A DNA stretch of 20,553 bases from an uncultured Panacagrimonas sp. GTDB lineage: Bacteria > Pseudomonadota > Gammaproteobacteria > Nevskiales > Nevskiaceae. The translations under genes were made by a program, and so were the position numbers. The stretch spans positions 1 to 20,553 of the forward strand of contig CAMLNE010000025.1 in the NCBI GenBank assembly GCA_946481265.1, in the 5' to 3' direction. The notes below the pieces were generated by a model. That model was not told the origin of the DNA, searched no databases, and saw only the letters and a list, made by a program, of their open reading frames with translations. Within the stretch, counting starts at the first letter, position 1. Every line of letters begins with the position of its first letter. Positions 1-7,539 of this stretch are shown piece by piece.

Positions 1-310
1 ACGTCCTCGACGCACGGCCATCGCTCGATCCCCCTGTGAGAAATGCGCGCTAGCCTTTCAACTTCTACGGTGAAGCTGCGCAACTTCGTTGGCAGTTGGT
101 GCTCAACAAGCCGGCGGTTCGTAATCGACCCGCGTCCGAAATCGGGCGCGGCAATATCGAGACGTGGGAGACCGCAGCGCCCGGCCTCGCTTTCAGAGGC
201 GATGAAGCTGCCTGGCGACGAAGGCCAGCCGCCCCGGTCCCGTCAGCGCTGCCGCCGGACAAGGGCACCGACACCTTCCATGCGGTGATGCGCGGATCCC
301 TGCAAATCGT
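1..310. other. Left edge with no supported gene
   Basis: Several open frames cross this stretch, but none has a convincing ribosome binding site, recognisable motif or protein-like composition. One plus-strand frame ends with a stop at 51-53 (about 16 residues from the window edge) and could be the tail of a gene entering from the left. It is too short to judge. The aldo/keto reductase gene ends at 311, so this stretch lies just downstream of the minus-strand cluster. Confidence 0.4.
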
Positions 311-1129
311 TCAGGAGAGCGTTTCGAGCGGGACGATCCCAGGCGCCGGGAAGGCGTCATCGAGGACCTTGATCTCCGCCTCGCTCAAGACCAGGTCCAG
401 AGCCGCCGCATTCTGACGCACGTGCTCCAGTGAACTCGCCTTGGGAATCGCAACGATGTTGCGATCGCGCACCGACCAGGCGAGCGCCACCTGCGCGGGC
501 GTGCAGTTCCGCTCCCGCGCCACCTGCACTATCGCGGGATGCTCCAGCAGGCGCCCCTTCTCGATCGGTGAGTAGGCCATCACCGAAATTCCCGCGGCGG
601 CGCAATACGGCAGCAGATCCGCTTCCGGACCCCGACGGGTCAGGTTGTAGAGGACCTGGTTTGACGCCGGAACCGAGCCCTTGGGCAAGTCATCGATGTC
701 GCTGACATTGAAGTTGCTCACTCCCCACGCGCGAATCTTGCCGGCCGCGACAAGCTGTTCGAAGCCGGCAACGGTCTCTTCCAGGGGCACCTCCCGGCGC
801 CAGTGCAGCAGGTAGAGATCGATGCGGTCGATGCCCAGGCGTTTCAGGCTGGCTTCACATGACCGCAGCGTGCCCGCCGTCGTCGCGTTGGTGGGGAGAA
901 CCTTGCTGACGATGAACACCTCGTCGCGGCGCCCTCGCACTGCCTCGGCGACGACCTCTTCTGCCCTGCCGTCGCCATACAGCTCCGCGGTGTCGATCAG
1001 CGTCATGCCCAGATCGATGCCGGTACGCAACGCGAGGATCTCGTGGGTGGGATCGTCGCCCATGCACCAGGTCCCTTGCCCGATGAGAGGCACCTCCACT
1101 CCCGCGAGCTGATGTCGTCGTTCACCCAT
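311..1129 (-). CDS. Aldo/keto reductase family oxidoreductase
   Basis: A 272-residue NAD(P)H-dependent aldo/keto reductase, predicted cytosolic, of the short bacterial type. The family tetrad is visible: Asp46 and Tyr51 in DTAELYG, Lys76 in IVSKVLP and His109 in YLLHW. The GVSNF strand motif and the C-terminal IPKAS nucleotide-binding motif are also present. ATG at 1129 follows a strong GAGGAGG ribosome binding site, which decides the start. It is the last gene of the minus-strand cluster, 56 bp after the small cupin gene, and is probably co-transcribed. Known members reduce aldehydes, ketones or sugars, or oxidise sugars in reverse. The actual substrate here is unknown. In this context it might interconvert a sugar and its lactone or reduce an aldehyde from the aglycone, which is inference. 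Confidence 0.93.
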   Translation of the reverse strand: MGERRHQLAGVEVPLIGQGTWCMGDDPTHEILALRTGIDLGMTLIDTAELYGDGRAEEVVAEAVRGRRDEVFIVSKVLPTNATTAGTLRSCEASLKRLGIDRIDLYLLHWRREVPLEETVAGFEQLVAAGKIRAWGVSNFNVSDIDDLPKGSVPASNQVLYNLTRRGPEADLLPYCAAAGISVMAYSPIEKGRLLEHPAIVQVARERNCTPAQVALAWSVRDRNIVAIPKASSLEHVRQNAAALDLVLSEAEIKVLDDAFPAPGIVPLETLS

Positions 1130-1185
1130 ATCGACAGCCTCCTCTCACGGTCGCCGCCGATGGCGAGACCGGATCCGCGTGCCCG

Positions 1186-1545
1186 TCATGCCGAGGGTGC
1201 GCGCCCCTTGGTGTCGACCCATACGGATATCTTCCGAAGCCGTTCGATCGTGCGCCACCTGTTGCGCTGACCGGCGTGCAGACGCACCACATCGCCCGGT
1301 CCGATCTGGATCGTTTCCTTGGTGTCCTCGAACGTGACCTCGGCCCGCCCCTCCAGAACGATGAAGATCTCCTCATTGGTCTGTCCGCCGATGAGCCCGG
1401 GATCGGCCTGCCACACCCCGACGTCGACACCCTTGAGATTCGCGATGTGATGCGTCGCGGTGGGAACGATGCTCTCATCCTCGAGCGACTTGTATCCCTC
1501 GGGCTTGAGCTCAACCTTGAATACGTTGCCGAGATGCTGGGTCAT
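1186..1545 (-). CDS. Small cupin-domain protein (DUF861/EutQ-like)
   Basis: A 119-residue single-domain cupin. The core runs from about residue 40 to 112 with the pattern NEEIFIVLEGRAEV followed by IGPGDVV, the two conserved cupin stretches. The usual first-motif histidines are not obvious, so I cannot say whether it binds metal. ATG at 1545 is preceded by AAGGAGAGG, a near-ideal ribosome binding site. It lies between ribokinase (77 bp upstream) and the aldo/keto reductase (56 bp downstream). Similar small cupins are sugar or amine isomerases, regulators or accessory proteins. No function can be assigned from sequence. It is the second cupin of the cluster and is much shorter than the one at 5715-6230. 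Confidence 0.85.
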   Translation of the reverse strand: MTQHLGNVFKVELKPEGYKSLEDESIVPTATHHIANLKGVDVGVWQADPGLIGGQTNEEIFIVLEGRAEVTFEDTKETIQIGPGDVVRLHAGQRNRWRTIERLRKISVWVDTKGRAPSA

Positions 1546-1604
1546 GGTGGTGTCCTCTCCTTCGTCATGTCCGAGTGATCGTCATTACTGATCGATTGGG
1601 AGCG

Positions 1605-1618
1605 GCCCCATTCGGGGC
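1605..1618. other. Short GC hairpin after ribokinase
   Basis: GCCCC-ATTC-GGGGC forms a perfect 5-bp stem just past the ribokinase stop codon. No T-run follows on the minus strand, so it is at best a weak pause or mRNA 3'-end stabilising hairpin. Confidence 0.3.
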
Positions 1619-1622
1619 ACAC

Positions 1623-2561
1623 TCAACCGTCTGCGACGAGCGCTTGCTCTATGGTTTTCGCGGTCGGCATGCCGCCACGCGCGCCGTCTGAACCGACCGC
1701 GATGGACGCCGCGACGACGCCGCGTCTGGCCGCCAGCAAGATGGGGTGTCCGCTGGCCAAGGCTGCCGCGAACACGCCGTTGAACGTGTCGCCGGCACCC
1801 GTGGTGTCGCGGACCTCGACCTTCGGGGCCGGCAAGGCCGTTTGATCTCGATCGGCCCCGACAACCAGAACGCCCGCGCCGCCCAGCGTGACAACCACTG
1901 GCGCCTTGGTACGAGTCGCGATCGACAAGGCCATCTGCGCCGGAGACGTGCCCGGCTGTTGTCTCTCGCCGAGCCGTTCGACCAGGTCCGACAGTTCGGA
2001 CTCGTTGGGCGTGAGTATCGGGGCAAACGGCAACAATTCTTCCAGTCCCCGGCACACCGGGGCGGGGTTCAGCACACACCGAATATCGTGCGCAGCAGCC
2101 GATCTGACCGCAGCGCCGGCTGATTCGGAGGGGATCTCCGTGCTGATGAGCACGCAATCCGCCCAACCGGCGGCACGGGCCAGCGCTGCTTCCACGGCCT
2201 GAGGCGTCACTCTCGCATTCGCTCCAAGGGCGACGGCGATCTGGTTCTCGCCGTCTGGAGCCACGACGATCAAGGCCGTTCCCGTCGCCACGCCATCGAG
2301 CACGGCGACGTCCTGCACGTCGATCCCTTCCGCGCGAAGATCGGCGATCGCAGCAATACCCGCATCATCGGCGCCAACGGCACCGCAGTAGCGGACTTCG
2401 GCGCCCGCCCTCGCGGCAGCCACTGCAGCGTTCGCCCCCTTGCCTCCGCCGTGACGTTCGATCGTGGGCCCGACCACGGTTTCGCCGGGGCCGGGCAATC
2501 GATCGGCCGCGACGACGAGATCCACATTGACCGCACCGATCACCAGCACGCGCCCACTCAT
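1623..2561 (-). CDS. rbsK: Ribokinase / PfkB-family sugar kinase
   Basis: A 312-residue PfkB-family kinase of ribokinase length, predicted to phosphorylate D-ribose to ribose 5-phosphate with ATP in the cytosol. The substrate-side glycine motif GGKGAN is at residues 39-44 and the ATP/anion-hole signature DTTGAGDTFNG at 252-262, with Asp258 as catalytic base. NPAP (165-168) and PNE (185-187) are also typical of ribokinases. ATG at 2561 follows GGGAAG and overlaps the stop of the LacI-family gene (ATGA), so the two are probably translationally coupled. The open frame extends upstream, but only in the shadow of the regulator gene. With a nucleoside hydrolase in the same cluster it probably captures released ribose. 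Other pentoses or nucleosides cannot be excluded. Confidence 0.93.
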   Translation of the reverse strand: MSGRVLVIGAVNVDLVVAADRLPGPGETVVGPTIERHGGGKGANAAVAAARAGAEVRYCGAVGADDAGIAAIADLRAEGIDVQDVAVLDGVATGTALIVVAPDGENQIAVALGANARVTPQAVEAALARAAGWADCVLISTEIPSESAGAAVRSAAAHDIRCVLNPAPVCRGLEELLPFAPILTPNESELSDLVERLGERQQPGTSPAQMALSIATRTKAPVVVTLGGAGVLVVGADRDQTALPAPKVEVRDTTGAGDTFNGVFAAALASGHPILLAARRGVVAASIAVGSDGARGGMPTAKTIEQALVADG

Positions 2562-3616
2562 CGCTTTCTTCCCGGCGGAACGACGGACGATCGCACCTGG
2601 ACACTGGCCTGTAGAACGTCCGTGCCCGGGGACGCGCCACCCTTGAGGAGGTCGAACAAGAGCGACGCGGCCCGGAAACCCATCTCGCGCGCGGGCTGGC
2701 GGACACTCGTCAGCTGAGGGGTCAGCAGCGCCGAGAACGGCAGGTCGTCGAAGCCGACGATGCTCACATCCTCGGGCACTCGAAGCCCGGCTTCCCGGCA
2801 GTACTCCATCGCACCGAGCGCCATGAGATCGTTGGCGCAGATCAGCGCTGTCGGTCGGGGCTCGGCGTTCAGCGCCAGCGCAGCGAGCTGCTGCCCGGAT
2901 GCCTGCCTGTAGTCGCCCGAGTACACCGGAACTTCGTCGGGTTGAAGCCCGGCCGCCGCGAACGCCTCCCGGTATCCCGCGAGCCGTTGCTGAGCCGTCC
3001 ACAACGCCGGCGGCCCGCCGATCACCGCGACCTGCCGGTGACCCTGCTGAAGGACATGCCCGGCGACCTCGCGCGCGCCTTTGCGGGAGTCGCATACCAC
3101 CGCCGGAAGGTTCAGCCCCACGATCTGCTCGTCGATGAGCACCACCGGGCCGGTCCGCGCGAGGTCGTAGATCGATGCCGGCACCGATCCCGTACCCGAC
3201 AGGTACAACAGGCCGTCGATCTGCTGGCTCTTCAACAACTCGAGCTGCTTCTCCTCCGGCTTCTCCGTCACTTCCGGCACCACGAGCACCACCAGCATGT
3301 CCCGCTCGGATGCCGCCTGATGTATGCCCTCGGCGACCATCGCGAAAAAGGGGTTCGTCAACTCCGGCACGACCGCGCCAATCGTCGACGCGCTCCGCAT
3401 CTTCAGGCTTCGCGCGGTCTTGTTTGGTGAGTACTCCAGGATGCGGATCGCATCCATGATCCGATCCTTGCGGTACTGTCCCACCGGTCCGGAGTCGTTC
3501 AGGACATAGCTCACCGTGCTCACCGAAACACCGGCGTGCCTGGCCACGTCCTTCATGGTCGGGCGTCTGCGCAGGACGTGCGTCCCGTTCTTATCGCCCT
3601 GGATCCTGTCTTGCAC
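2558..3616 (-). CDS. LacI-family transcriptional regulator
   Basis: A LacI/PurR-type repressor with an N-terminal helix-turn-helix (KDVARHAGVSVSTVSYVLN) and a hinge segment near SPNKTARSLKMR. A periplasmic-binding-protein-like effector domain follows, ending with the typical VPEDVSIVGFDDLPFS and LTSVRQP motifs. I chose GTG at 3616 (352 residues), 8 bp after the previous stop and behind a TAGGG site. An internal ATG at 3556 (332 residues) has no visible ribosome site and would trim residues that PurR-like proteins keep before KDVA. The start is therefore uncertain by 60 bp. It is coupled to ribokinase by a 4-bp overlap. It presumably controls this cluster in response to ribose, a nucleoside or the native substrate, which is inference from family and position. 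Confidence 0.92.
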   Translation of the reverse strand: MQDRIQGDKNGTHVLRRRPTMKDVARHAGVSVSTVSYVLNDSGPVGQYRKDRIMDAIRILEYSPNKTARSLKMRSASTIGAVVPELTNPFFAMVAEGIHQAASERDMLVVLVVPEVTEKPEEKQLELLKSQQIDGLLYLSGTGSVPASIYDLARTGPVVLIDEQIVGLNLPAVVCDSRKGAREVAGHVLQQGHRQVAVIGGPPALWTAQQRLAGYREAFAAAGLQPDEVPVYSGDYRQASGQQLAALALNAEPRPTALICANDLMALGAMEYCREAGLRVPEDVSIVGFDDLPFSALLTPQLTSVRQPAREMGFRAASLLFDLLKGGASPGTDVLQASVQVRSSVVPPGRKR

Positions 3617-3624
3617 GGAATGCC

Positions 3625-4377
3625 CTACGCCCCAGCAGTCCAGTGCAGGATCGCATTCCAGAGCTTTGGATAGTGCGGCCAGTTCATGAATTCCGGCGGC
3701 GCCCAGTGCGGGGCCAGGTCGGAAGCGAAGGCGGCCGCCCGCCCCTTCCCGTGCTCGCCGACGACAAGCACGGGGTCGACCCCGCTGCGCGCCACGACAA
3801 CCGCATCCGGTTTGGCGATCAGCCGGTTGTAACCGAGCAGCTGCGGCCACTTGCCGGGCGTGCCGCCCAGGGCAGGATGGTCCGGAACGCAGACCTCGAC
3901 CGTCGCGCCTTCTGACCGCTCGATCCGGTCGTCATGCGGCAACATCGTCACCGGCAAGACCTCCGCCAGCGGACTCATGCCGTAGCGAGCCTTGCCGTCG
4001 ATCCCGGTGAAGGAGAGATAGCCGCCGACCATCAGCAGCCCTCCGCCCTGGCGAACATAGTCCGCCACCAGCCCAAGGCGATTGGGGGAGGTGCGCGATC
4101 GCAGGAACGTCTCATCGGGGAGCAGGAACGAGTTCGATCCGATGTCGGAGATCACCATCACATCGAACACGGCCAGTTGCTCGCGGGAGGTCGGGAAGCG
4201 CAGCGATATTTCGTGACCCCTGATGTAGGTCACCTCGTGGCCTGCCTGCGCCAGCGCATCGAGGAAAACGCCTGCACCTTCTTCGTATTCGGTCGAATGA
4301 AACTGATCGAATCCTTTCATGTGAATGGTGTGCTTGACCCAGGACTCGCCGACGAAAAGTACCTTGAGCGATTTCAT
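3625..4377 (-). CDS. GATase1-like domain protein (PF07090-type)
   Basis: A 250-residue protein with the class I glutamine-amidotransferase-like fold, predicted cytosolic. It matches my memory of the PF07090/DUF1355 group: KVLFVGESW at the start, SDIGSNSFLL near 78-86, the strand-turn GGGLLMVGGYLSF at 111-123, and SDLAPHWAPPEF near 219-230. The position of the amidotransferase nucleophile cysteine (MVGGY) holds Gly, so true glutaminase activity is unlikely. The biochemical role of this group is not established as far as I know. Members often sit beside sugar-catabolism genes. ATG at 4377 follows GAGGGG and overlaps the stop of a possible 18-residue leader ORF. The LacI-family gene starts 8 bp downstream. 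Confidence 0.85.
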   Translation of the reverse strand: MKSLKVLFVGESWVKHTIHMKGFDQFHSTEYEEGAGVFLDALAQAGHEVTYIRGHEISLRFPTSREQLAVFDVMVISDIGSNSFLLPDETFLRSRTSPNRLGLVADYVRQGGGLLMVGGYLSFTGIDGKARYGMSPLAEVLPVTMLPHDDRIERSEGATVEVCVPDHPALGGTPGKWPQLLGYNRLIAKPDAVVVARSGVDPVLVVGEHGKGRAAAFASDLAPHWAPPEFMNWPHYPKLWNAILHWTAGA

Positions 4378-4430
4378 CGGACGTAATCCCCTCGCACTGT
4401 GTTCACGGCGCGGAATGCGGATCTGTACAT
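4374..4430 (-). CDS. Possible 18-residue leader ORF
   Basis: MYRSAFRAVNTVRGDYVR starts at an ATG at 4430, preceded by AAAGGAAG at a good ribosome-binding distance. Its TGA overlaps the ATG of the GATase1-like gene as ATGA, the classic coupling arrangement. It has no run of a single regulatory amino acid. It could be a coupling or leader peptide, a remnant, or chance. No homologue is recognised. Confidence 0.35.
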   Translation of the reverse strand: MYRSAFRAVNTVRGDYVR

Positions 4431-4562
4431 GGAATCTTCCTTTCGGTTGGGTTCACTGCGCCAGGCGTCGACCGGGCGCAGCGGGTGACAAGGGTTTCGG
4501 CCAGGCCGGCCTGAAGTCACCCAGACTGCGTTTTCGTGGCGATGGCAGGTAAACGGGTTAAG

Positions 4563-5669
4563 TCAGACTTTGGAGTCAGCAAAAGCCGGCAACACTTCGC
4601 GGGCCATCATCTTCATGTTGCCGATCACGTCATCGATCGGCTGACCCGCCGCCACAAGGCACACAACGTGGTCTACGCCCATCGCTTCATACCCCTTGAA
4701 CCGTTCGATCATGCGATCCGGAGTGGTCAGCACGGGGTCGTCGTACTTGTCGAAGATTCCTTCCGACGACGGCGATTCCGTCAGCGGTCGAACCAGGCCG
4801 CCGACGATCGTGTCATCGATGCGATCACCAACGCCACGCGCCTTCAAACGGTCGTCACGACTCTGGGTTGACCCGCTTCCCTTCACCAGCGCCATGTAAT
4901 GATTCCATTCATCGACGACGTAGGGGAAGCCCTCCAATGCCTTCTCTTCGGTTGCGCCTACCCAGGTGTGTCGCAGAACCATGACCTCCCCGCGCGGCTT
5001 TCCGCTCGCGACGACGGCCTCGTCGTAGGCTCGCAGAAGCGCTTCCAGGTCGCCGTGCGGCTCGAAGGTGCCGAAGTTGGGCGCAGTGATCAGGTTGAGG
5101 CCCTGCTCGGCGACTTTGCGCACGCCCTCCACGCTCTGCGAGCCCACCCAGATCTCCGGGTGCGGCTTGGTCGCCGGTTTCGGGACGATCGTCGTCGGAG
5201 GAAAGGAGAAGAACCGGCCTTCGAAGGCCACATCGTCCTCGACCCACACCCGCCTGATGATCTCCAGGGACTCTTCGTAGATCGCGCGTATGTCCGCCGG
5301 ATTGATACCGAGCCGGTCCAGCGGGTATCTCGCCCCGCCGCGCGCCACTCCGATGCCGATCCGTCCGGGCGCCAGGTGATCCAGCATGCTCATCTCGGAT
5401 GCGACCAGCAGCGGATGGTAATAGGGCAGGACCACGATGCCCGGCATGACCCGCAGCCGCTTCGTCCGTGCCGCGGCAAGCGCGCTGAACGCCAGCGACG
5501 AGGGATTCGTCACGTAGTTCTGGAAGTGGTTCTCGTTGATGGTGATGCCTTCGAAGCCCAGTTCCTCGGCCGCATCCACGATCCTGAGCATGCCGTTGAG
5601 CACCTCCGACCAGGGCCGGCTCATGTCAGGGTAGAAGAAGGGCGCGGTCACCCAGAATTTAAGAGCCAT
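4563..5669 (-). CDS. LLM-class flavin-dependent monooxygenase
   Basis: A 368-residue luciferase-like (alpha/beta)8-barrel oxidoreductase, predicted to use reduced FMN and oxygen, with the reduced flavin supplied by a separate reductase. Family features are INENHFQNY near 44-52, a VVLPYYHPLLVASEMSMLDHLAPGRIGIGVARG stretch from about 79 to 111 (described by position, typical of the luciferase alpha group), and PEIWVGSQS near 171-179. ATG at 5669 follows AGGAGA. An in-frame ATC seven codons upstream lacks a ribosome site and was not chosen. The cupin gene ends 45 bp upstream. The RutA pyrimidine monooxygenase belongs to the same superfamily, but this protein lacks RutA-like N-terminal sequence, so I do not call it RutA. 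The substrate is probably the organic part of the molecule degraded by this cluster. Confidence 0.9.
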   Translation of the reverse strand: MALKFWVTAPFFYPDMSRPWSEVLNGMLRIVDAAEELGFEGITINENHFQNYVTNPSSLAFSALAAARTKRLRVMPGIVVLPYYHPLLVASEMSMLDHLAPGRIGIGVARGGARYPLDRLGINPADIRAIYEESLEIIRRVWVEDDVAFEGRFFSFPPTTIVPKPATKPHPEIWVGSQSVEGVRKVAEQGLNLITAPNFGTFEPHGDLEALLRAYDEAVVASGKPRGEVMVLRHTWVGATEEKALEGFPYVVDEWNHYMALVKGSGSTQSRDDRLKARGVGDRIDDTIVGGLVRPLTESPSSEGIFDKYDDPVLTTPDRMIERFKGYEAMGVDHVVCLVAAGQPIDDVIGNMKMMAREVLPAFADSKV

Positions 5670-5693
5670 GAGTTCTTCTCCTGTTATCAAACA

Positions 5694-5703
5694 CTCGATC
5701 GAG
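5694..5703. promoter_or_regulatory. CTCGATCGAG palindrome before the LLM gene
   Basis: A perfect 10-bp palindrome lies between the cupin stop and the LLM start. The 10-mer ACTCGATCGA (5693-5702) recurs at 7483-7492 in the divergent promoter region. It may be a regulator site, but the words are short and CG-rich, so chance is possible. Confidence 0.25.
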
Positions 5704-5714
5704 CGACCCCGGCA

Positions 5715-6230
5715 TCACGGTCGCGCCCCAGGCGGCCGAAGCGCGATGAGGGCATCGCTGTAGGATTCATCGTCGCCGGTGTAACGCCAGCCTGACGGCA
5801 TCTGGGGCGCTGTCGTCAGATGGACCTTGGCCTCCACGCCCGTCGATTTCACCGCGTACAGGTATCCCGCGGGCGCCCAGAAGAACTCCCCCGCGCGCAC
5901 CGTGAAGTCCAACTCCATCCCGTGGACGTCGGTCACCACGATGCGAAACTCGCCTTCCAGGCAATAGAAGGCTTCGTCCCAACTCGTCTCCTGCCACACG
6001 ATGTCCTTGGCATCGGCCCCGAACGTGGTGACCCCTTGGCTGAAGTAGCGTGCGCCGTCTCGCTCACGCGAAATGAAGGTTGCTGCCGCGGCGCCATCGC
6101 TGAACGCGATCCGCGGCATCGCCTCGATCTCCGCAAGCGTGAACAAGCGGGGGAATCGAATTTCGTGCTTGGGTGCCGACGCGCGGATCGCGGCGCCGAC
6201 CTGCCTCTTGGCCTCGGTAAGACTGGACAT
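5715..6230 (-). CDS. Cupin-domain protein, EutQ-like
   Basis: A 171-residue protein with a C-terminal cupin domain (about residues 75-145). Visible features are SWDEAFYCLEGEFRIVV, a GEFFWAPAGYLYAV turn and a final strand rich in Thr and Ala. ATG at 6230 follows GGAGGGAG and fits better than upstream in-frame codons, which would add 28 low-complexity residues. It lies between the metallohydrolase (117 bp upstream) and the LLM oxidoreductase (45 bp downstream). Proteins of this type include EutQ-like enzymes and small dioxygenase or isomerase-like cupins. The canonical double-histidine motif is not clear, so catalysis cannot be claimed. It is not a close duplicate of the shorter cupin at 1186-1545. 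Confidence 0.85.
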   Translation of the reverse strand: MSSLTEAKRQVGAAIRASAPKHEIRFPRLFTLAEIEAMPRIAFSDGAAAATFISRERDGARYFSQGVTTFGADAKDIVWQETSWDEAFYCLEGEFRIVVTDVHGMELDFTVRAGEFFWAPAGYLYAVKSTGVEAKVHLTTAPQMPSGWRYTGDDESYSDALIALRPPGARP

Positions 6231-6282
6231 CGTTCCGCTCCCTCCTGCCGTCTGATGCGAACGGCGTCGATCACTTCGAGTG

Positions 6283-6324
6283 GAATCGTTTCTGAAAACC
6301 GCCTTTAACCTCACACGTTTCTGA
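6283..6324. promoter_or_regulatory. Candidate LacI-type operator repeats
   Basis: GAATCGTTTC at 6283-6292 is an 8-of-10 palindrome. The 9-mer CGTTTCTGA occurs twice, at 6287-6295 and 6316-6324, 29 bp apart. GAATCGTTT also recurs on the minus strand at 7473-7481 in the divergent promoter. CpG-centred near-palindromes with AAACG halves resemble LacI-family operators, and a LacI-family gene is in the same cluster. Binding is inferred only. Confidence 0.3.
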
Positions 6325-6347
6325 CGCGCGCGTCTTCGATCTCCCGC

Positions 6348-7415
6348 TCAGGTATCGGCCGCGCCCGCGAACAGCTGGAAAGGGTTGACCGTCATCATGT
6401 CGACCGCCGACGCGATCGGCACGCCGTGACGCTCCAACCGGGACAGGAAAAGCCGCGGCACGTAGCCCACGCCGTTCCCGCCGTTGCGCGTCCACATGCT
6501 TTTCGTCGCCAGGTCGTGGCTCATCAGGATGCGCTGGGCGTGACCATCCCGCACCAGTCCCGCGATGGCTTTGGCGGTCTGGTCCGGCGAGGGCGACTGT
6601 CCCTCGCCAGGGTAGTAGTTGGGCATCCCGATCATGTCGAACTCGAGCCAGACGCCCCGCGCGGCGACCGCGCGCTGGTATTCGACGTCCTCACCGGAAG
6701 GGTCCATATGGCACAGGACGACCGCTTCGGGCGCGACGCCCTCTTCCTTGAGCACGATGTCGAGCACTTCGGGAGCCCGCCGCTGCCATCCCGGCATGTG
6801 GATCAGCATCGGCACCTTGACGTGACGCTGCGCGCGCGCCGCGGCACGTAGCCGGGTTCGTTCACCTTCGGTGAAAAGCGGTGAGACCCCGATCTCGCCG
6901 ATGATTCCGGGCTTGATCCCGGTCTCGCCAGCCCCCTTCTCGAACTCCGCCATCAGCCGGGCGCAAAGGTCGTCGGCGTCCAGGGCGTCCTGTTCGGGAT
7001 CGTGGAAGGCATGCACGTACCAGCCCGATCCCATGACGATATTGAGGCCGGACTTCTTCGATATGTCGCGCAAGGCCAGCGGATCGCGCCCGATGTCGGC
7101 ATTCGAACATTCGACGATCGTCCTGCCCCCGGCGGCGGAGAAATTCCCGAGCTCCTCGACCATGGACTCCACGTCGTCGAAGCGCGCGTTGTCCAGGCAG
7201 CACGCCGGATTCTCGGCCAGCAACCAATGCATCGAGGCATCCACGCGGGCGTGAAACTGATGGCGAGCCTCGCGTTCGGGGGGCTCTCCCATCCTCTTGG
7301 TCCAATCCACCACCAGGTGCTCGTGCATCAATGTCATGCCGAGGTCGGTGGCCGCGATCGGGCCACCCACCGTGTTCACCCGAGCGAGGGGCCGTGAAGT
7401 TTCGGTTTCGCCCAT
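6348..7415 (-). CDS. Phosphotriesterase-family metallohydrolase
   Basis: A 355-residue amidohydrolase-superfamily enzyme of the phosphotriesterase (PF02126, COG1735) type. Metal ligands are readable in order: His31 and His33 in MHEHL, Glu174 in GEIG as the bridging carboxylate, His206 in LIHMPG, His236 in LCHMD and Asp301 in SHDLATK. The usual NPFQLF ending is present. ATG at 7415 follows AGGAGAAGG. Relatives include organophosphate triesterases, acyl-homoserine-lactone lactonases and sugar-lactone hydrolases. Beside ribokinase and nucleoside hydrolase, lactone or ester hydrolysis seems likelier than phosphotriester hydrolysis, but this is inference. It is the first minus-strand gene of the cluster and diverges from the nucleoside hydrolase across 124 bp. 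Confidence 0.92.
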   Translation of the reverse strand: MGETETSRPLARVNTVGGPIAATDLGMTLMHEHLVVDWTKRMGEPPEREARHQFHARVDASMHWLLAENPACCLDNARFDDVESMVEELGNFSAAGGRTIVECSNADIGRDPLALRDISKKSGLNIVMGSGWYVHAFHDPEQDALDADDLCARLMAEFEKGAGETGIKPGIIGEIGVSPLFTEGERTRLRAAARAQRHVKVPMLIHMPGWQRRAPEVLDIVLKEEGVAPEAVVLCHMDPSGEDVEYQRAVAARGVWLEFDMIGMPNYYPGEGQSPSPDQTAKAIAGLVRDGHAQRILMSHDLATKSMWTRNGGNGVGYVPRLFLSRLERHGVPIASAVDMMTVNPFQLFAGAADT

Positions 7416-7460
7416 TGCGACCTTCTCCTGAGCTTCTCGTCGACCGTGCTGTACCGCGCC

Positions 7461-7498
7461 GGCCGCCACTATAAACGATTCGACTCGATCGATGTCTA
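7461..7498 (-). promoter_or_regulatory. Candidate sigma-70 promoter for the minus-strand cluster
   Basis: On the minus strand TAGACA (7498-7493) and TATAGT (7473-7468) each match the sigma-70 consensus at five of six positions, separated by a long 19-bp spacer. The start would be about 45 nt before the ATG at 7415. The spacer contains GATCGAGT and most of GAATCGTTT, words repeated upstream of other cluster genes, so a repressor could sit between the two boxes. Read by eye only. Confidence 0.4.
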
Positions 7499-7539
7499 CG
7501 ATTACCCTGCACCCGCCCGGGGCCGATCGAAGGAAACCA

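Noticed and set aside
43..416. Plus-strand open frames near the left edge
   Set aside because: They have no ribosome site and no recognisable protein features, and one overlaps the aldo/keto reductase gene antisense.
4563..5669. Calling the LLM oxidoreductase RutA
   Set aside because: The superfamily matches, but the motifs follow the luciferase alpha-type group and no other rut genes are present.
7492..7539. Upstream ATG start for the nucleoside hydrolase
   Set aside because: There is no ribosome site, and the 16 added residues precede the conserved N-terminal strand; the ATG at 7540 has GAAGGA.
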